Shown piece by piece: positions 60,096-64,000 of a stretch of DNA of 64,000 bases. The stretch is from contig OX377202.1 of the NCBI GenBank assembly GCA_947396885.1, positions 11,780,001 through 11,844,000 of the forward strand, in the 5' to 3' direction. A model generated the notes under the pieces. It did not search any database. It was not told where the DNA came from and was given only the letters and a program-made list of their open reading frames with translations. Position numbers and translations under genes: made by a program. The stretch is from Heligmosomoides polygyrus polygyrus. Lineage: Eukaryota > Nematoda > Chromadorea > Rhabditida > Heligmosomidae. The number at the start of each line of letters is the position of its first letter. Position 1 is the first letter of the stretch.

Positions 60096-60924
60096 CTTTG
60101 GAGTTTGCGGAAGCCACTGATTCTGGTGCACCGCGCCGCAGAACGACTTAACTATGGACTATGCGACCCTCCAACAGCAGACCATTGCGTTTTGGTAGGA
60201 AGGAAGTTAAATTTTACACGATCTCCGGCCAAATTCGGCGTTTCTTATCAGTTAGTGGCCGGATTGCTCATGTTGGTTCTTAACGGACATGACGCATCGC
60301 CAGTCCTCAGCTCCACTCATCTGAATCGAGTGCTGTTTCAAGGACATTTTGTTGCGGTTAAAACTCTTGCGCCATGCGGGATCGAGCCAACACCCTGTGC
60401 CTCGACCTCTACAGGCCTAAACAAATGCGTAAATTATTGAATTGGATGCGATCACAACGCGATGCTGAGCTGCTAGCAAAAACTCTGCTCCTGAATCGCA
60501 CCATGTTGCATGCTTGGAGCCTTTGTCAGCCCTATTATGCTATTGATTGAGTGAAAACTGTTATATTGTGTAATCTGTTCTCTATTTATGTGAAAAAGTT
60601 ATGGTGAATGCGGAATTAGTGCGTTTTATTAGCTCTTTTCGCACCTTTGCTCATTTGTTTTGCATTGTTTGCTAGTCAGCTGTTTGTTGTCAACAGTGTC
60701 TTTGTCTCCACGCCGTTGTCACCGTCCACCTTTGCCGTTCAAGTTCTTCTCTTGCTTAATCTGTGCTGTAATATATTGGCAGTGTGGGAGAGAATATAGC
60801 ATACACGGCATGGCGCGACGTTTGCGGGCGCATTGATTGATGGCTTTCGGCCAGTGACATCAGCCGTGCGGCTTAGGGAACCGCTGGAGTCGTAGGGGGA
60901 TAAAACGCTGACTAATTATTCGGC

Positions 60925-61720
60925 CGGCACTATTGTACTTTCACAACTCCAGGAGAGCTCGCCGAGAGCTCGAAAAAAATTTTCGCCCAAACCTCACTCA
61001 GGGGTTTAATTGGGATGCTAAATCCGAATATAACATCCGTTTTTGAAATTGGCCGATTAAGATAGGTTACGGTAGGTACGGGTGACTAAGATCATGGTCA
61101 CCGTTTTAGACCAAACTTCGTGTAGGGGGGTATTTGGAATGCTGATCATGAATCTGACATCCGCTTTTGGTATCACGCTGGAGTATGGTAGGCACGGGTA
61201 AAGAACGCTTCAGAATGGTGTAATACCAAAAACGGATAGCAGATTCGTGATCAGCGTCCCAGATAACCGCCATTGATGAAGTTTGGGCGCAATCAGTGAT
61301 CATGACCTAAGTCAACCGTACCTACCATAACCTACCATAATCGGCCGAAATTTTAAAAATGGATGTAATAGAATTTGGTGTAAATCTATGCGTTAAATTG
61401 TTTAAATAATTATTACATTATTATTTTTTAATTGAAAATATTATTTTCATAGCTTTTCAATAACATAGAATACAATGACACAACAATCTTGGACAAAGGA
61501 CAACAACGTCATCCAAAACATCGACATCTAACAACCACTTAAACATGTTTTGTTTCGCCTCTACCTTCATACAAAACATGTTTATAATTAGTTACAAGAT
61601 TATTTTTATAATTATTAAGATTCGGTCTCCGCATCCCAACTAACTCCTGGGCAAGGTATGGGGGAAAAGTTTTTTCGAGCTTTACTCGACCCCTGGAGTG
61701 GTGAAGATGTAGTAATGCCG
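60925..61720. mobile_element. Family E element with an insertion
   Basis: CACTATTGTACTTTCACAAC at the left mirrors GACCCCTGGAGTGGTGAAGA at the right. ACGAATCTGACATCCG-type repeats lie inside. About 61370-61630 is AT-rich foreign sequence with an AAACATGTTT hairpin. Confidence 0.7.
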
Positions 61721-61910
61721 CCCGGCCTCTTGCAAGCAAGCAAGCGGGTGAAATGCGCATGCAGTGTAAATTCATAGCCTGAACTTTCGCCTAGAATCTG
61801 TGGCTTAAGGTGTTGGGTGGGCCTGAGGTGTTAATTCATTCCGGTCTTTGTCCTCTTTCACTGGCGCTTGTGACACAGTCGAAGTGTTCAGATCTCTCGT
61901 GCACTCGGTG

Positions 61911-62072
61911 TGGGTCCACTCAAGCCAACTTACATAACTTTAACAGAGAATTCACAGCGGAAAACTCAGATAATGCGGCTTGTCGCTCACCATATCGCTT
62001 GATAAGCTATCAGGAATTTTGGGTGTAATTTTCTCCGTTAAATTGTTGTAAGTCGTTAGTGAATCCAGCCCC
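61911..62072. mobile_element. Palindromic MITE, family B, degraded
   Basis: TTACATAACTTTAACAGAGA mirrors TCTCCGTTAAATTGTTGTAA; GCTCACCATATCGCTTGATA matches the 58.9 kb copy. A SINE-like remnant follows at 62080-62180. Confidence 0.7.
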
Positions 62073-62344
62073 AGGTCTTCCACCCCTCCGGGATGGGGAC
62101 TGGTACCAAAGTACTGAAGTGGTCTGTGAGGGATAACACTTATTTTTTCATTAGATGGTCTCGCAAGTCAAGTTTATCCTGTATACATAGGATCCTATGC
62201 CGATTTGGTTAATTAGGATCGGTCATTTTTACTAACCACGAGTAAACGGACCACTTGGATATTTGCATTTCTGAAAGGTCCAGATCTTATGATGGTGCAG
62301 GTGAGGGTAATTTTCCTTGGAGCAATTTCGGGGTGACTTAGAAA

Positions 62345-62590
62345 TATGCTGTTACTGAATGTCCAGTTGCGATCAAAACTCTTGCGGCAGACAGGATCCG
62401 AATCCGCACCCTCCGTTTTCCGGGAGGCATGCTACGCCTCTCTACACCATCAACGCTGTTTGAGTACTCACTTATAATATCGGGATGGAGCAAGGCCTAG
62501 CATCCTGTTCGGAAGGCGGAGGACGCTGGTTCATGTGCTGCCTGTGCTTTAGATCGCAGCTAGGCATTCAGTGACAGCAAATCGTTACAG
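62345..62590. mobile_element. F1 foldback remnant with tRNA-like units
   Basis: GTTGCGATCAAAACTCTTGC precedes a reversed tRNA-like unit (GGATCCGAATCCGCACC); a forward partial unit follows at 62500-62560. Confidence 0.6.
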
Positions 62591-62606
62591 TAATTTAGTT
62601 GCTTTA

Positions 62607-62840
62607 AATCAGTATGAATACCAAAGTGATGCAGCTGGCGAACCAAGATTAGTGTAGATCCTTTATTCCGGCTAACGTTTCGGCGTAACCGCTTTCTTCA
62701 GAACTTGGAAGAGTGAAGTGGAGTTTGAAAAGGGCTTCCAGGCTCTGAAGAAGGCGGTTGCGCCGAAACGTTAGCCAGAATAAAGGATCTGTATTAATCT
62801 TGGTTGGCCAGCTGCATCACTTGGGTATTCATACTGATCA
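62607..62840. mobile_element. Near-perfect palindrome with hammerhead-like core motif
   Basis: Arms of about 110 bp (ATCAGTATGAATACCAAAGT at the left, CTTGGGTATTCATACTGAT at the right) are inverted copies. Each arm contains CTGAAGAA, a GGCG/CGCC stem around GTTG, then CCGAAACGTTAGCC. Confidence 0.85.
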
Positions 62841-63194
62841 ATATCATGCCAAGATTTAATGACAGTCGAACATGGAATATTTCTTTAAATCTTTGCTTTC
62901 GTTATTTTTCACAGCACTCCTGCCACAAATGTTGTCAAGATCTACGCGTCTAATGCGATTTGACGTTTCTGAGAGGTGTACTCCACCAAATAAGAACGAC
63001 GGATAGTTTTTGCGCCGATCTCCCATTTCTCGAATTCCAATGATTCGCTCATGTTCCAAACAGCTCCTGTCATCATTTAGGCCCCTGCGCGCAACTCTCC
63101 GCCGCATCTCCAAGCATATTGCTTTCCCTTGCCCTCGTTTATTCCGCATTGTGCTTGAATGCTTTTCTGCTCGGAGAGATGGACTGATTTTCAG

Positions 63195-63635
63195 GTATGA
63201 TACCCAGTCCTTCGAGCAAGGAGAGAAAACTTTTGAAGCCGCACAATCCCGGAACGTCACCTGTGAAAATCTGCCAACCCCCGGTGAGTTTTCTTCACTG
63301 TTCGTTTCTAAATTTTGTCGATTGCCCCCCAAAATATGTGCTGTCAGGTGCGCTCACCACTGGTAACGCCGACAAAGAGCTATGGCGATCGGTTCATTCC
63401 GATACGAAAGCCGAACCAGGAGTGGACGACTCGATATCATGCGATAGTGTGTCCAGAGCAAGAGGTAGCGTGCTCCCATTTGTCGCTTCCTCTACATCGC
63501 CATCGACTTTCATTCACGCGATTCTTTCAGTCGCCGAACAGTTTCAAGCGTCCGACCGCTAGTCGACCGCCGACCACCACCGCCAATGTGTCCAACAACA
63601 ACGGCAGTCCCAGCTCGCAGTACAATTCCAACCAG
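63195..63635 (+). CDS. fzr: Fizzy-related/Cdh1-like APC/C activator, N-terminal exons
   Basis: Cdh1/Fizzy-related proteins bind the anaphase-promoting complex through an N-terminal C-box and recruit substrates by a WD40 propeller. Three exons are visible, all joined in phase 0: 63195-63283 (ATG at 63197), 63348-63464 and 63531-63635; introns are 64 and 66 bases. The joined protein has 103 residues here. It carries SPLVTPTKSYGDRFIPIRKP, the C-box DRFIPxR in the context TP-x-KxGDRFIP typical of Cdh1 rather than Cdc20 (DRYIPxR), then QEWTTRYHAIV, where Cdh1 has N-W-(S/A)-V-x-F. A Ser/Asn-rich spacer follows. The acceptor GATTTTCAG two bases before the ATG looks like a spliced-leader site. The WD40 part lies beyond the window. 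Confidence 0.82.
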
Positions 63636-63639
63636 GTAA

Positions 63640-64000
63640 GCCTACTAGACGAAGGTTTCCACCTTTTTGGGACCTAACTCTGTGTTCACAACTTTTACTC
63701 CTAGTGCAACCTTTTTCTCATGACAACCTTTTAAGACAAACGTTGGCATTTTCGGGCCGTTATGGTGTTTTATTGCCTTTAATAATAGGGCAATGTTGCA
63801 TCGATTAGTATTATTAGTATTATTTTTTGTTATTATTGATCTTTTCGTGGTAAGCTAGATGAAAACTAGATTTATTGAAGCCTTAGATTATTTTTTCCTT
63901 AAATGTACTTCTATGTGACATCTGAAGGTGTTCATGGCGTTGATGTGATAGGAGTGGTTGCTCTTCTGTGCGCGATGGCAATCATCTAGATCGGCATGGC
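63640..64000. other. Intron of the Fizzy-related gene (start)
   Basis: It begins with the donor GTAAGC and is AT-rich with TTATTA repeats. No exon is visible before the window ends. Confidence 0.6.

Overview
The window is eukaryotic nuclear DNA, most probably from a nematode. A strongylid (hookworm-like) worm would fit, but the species cannot be named from this sequence. Four points support this. Introns end in short TTTYAG-type acceptors. The 3' gene has 64- and 66-base introns and an acceptor two bases before its start codon, as expected for spliced-leader trans-splicing. A mariner of about 1.28 kb is present. An RTE-type LINE relic has a C-terminus of the kind common in strongylid genomes. 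Coding DNA is only about 5% of the window; the rest is nested repeats.

Three genes can be reconstructed by joining exons whose reading phases agree. (1) A polyhomeotic/PHC-like Polycomb-group gene runs on the + strand from at least 4720 to 25925. Twelve exons, plus a possible 19-base one, give about 724 residues ending in a SAM domain; the 5' end lies upstream. (2) A complete five-exon C2H2 zinc-finger gene of 307 codons runs on the - strand from 43262 to 27825, and all its introns are phase 0. (3) The first three exons of a Fizzy-related/Cdh1-like APC/C activator lie at 63195-63635 on the + strand and run off the window. An orphan terminal exon on the - strand (45057-45298) and a GC- and CpG-rich island (about 52850-53420) suggest a further gene.

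Between exons the DNA is layered mobile elements. They include a dead mariner with intact ends (388-1670), a second mariner/Tc1-type relic (6104-7059), a tRNA-headed SINE of about 300 bp with a dozen or more copies, and two hAT elements that both carry that SINE at the same internal point. There are also four copies of a CR1-like LINE and one RTE LINE. At least eight families of almost fully palindromic (foldback) elements are present. Four unrelated foldback families carry a tRNA-like unit in each arm.

Layout: 1-4.7 kb mariner, foldback and SINE pair; 4.7-26 kb polyhomeotic-like gene with repeat-filled introns; 26-43.3 kb zinc-finger gene whose introns hold hAT, foldback and LINE copies; 43.3-52.6 kb nested LINE/SINE/hAT block; 52.6-53.5 kb GC-rich island; 53.5-63 kb foldbacks and a LINE; 63.2 kb to the end Fizzy-related gene. 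The three genes belong to separate processes (Polycomb silencing, DNA binding, cell-cycle proteolysis) and show no sign of operon organisation.
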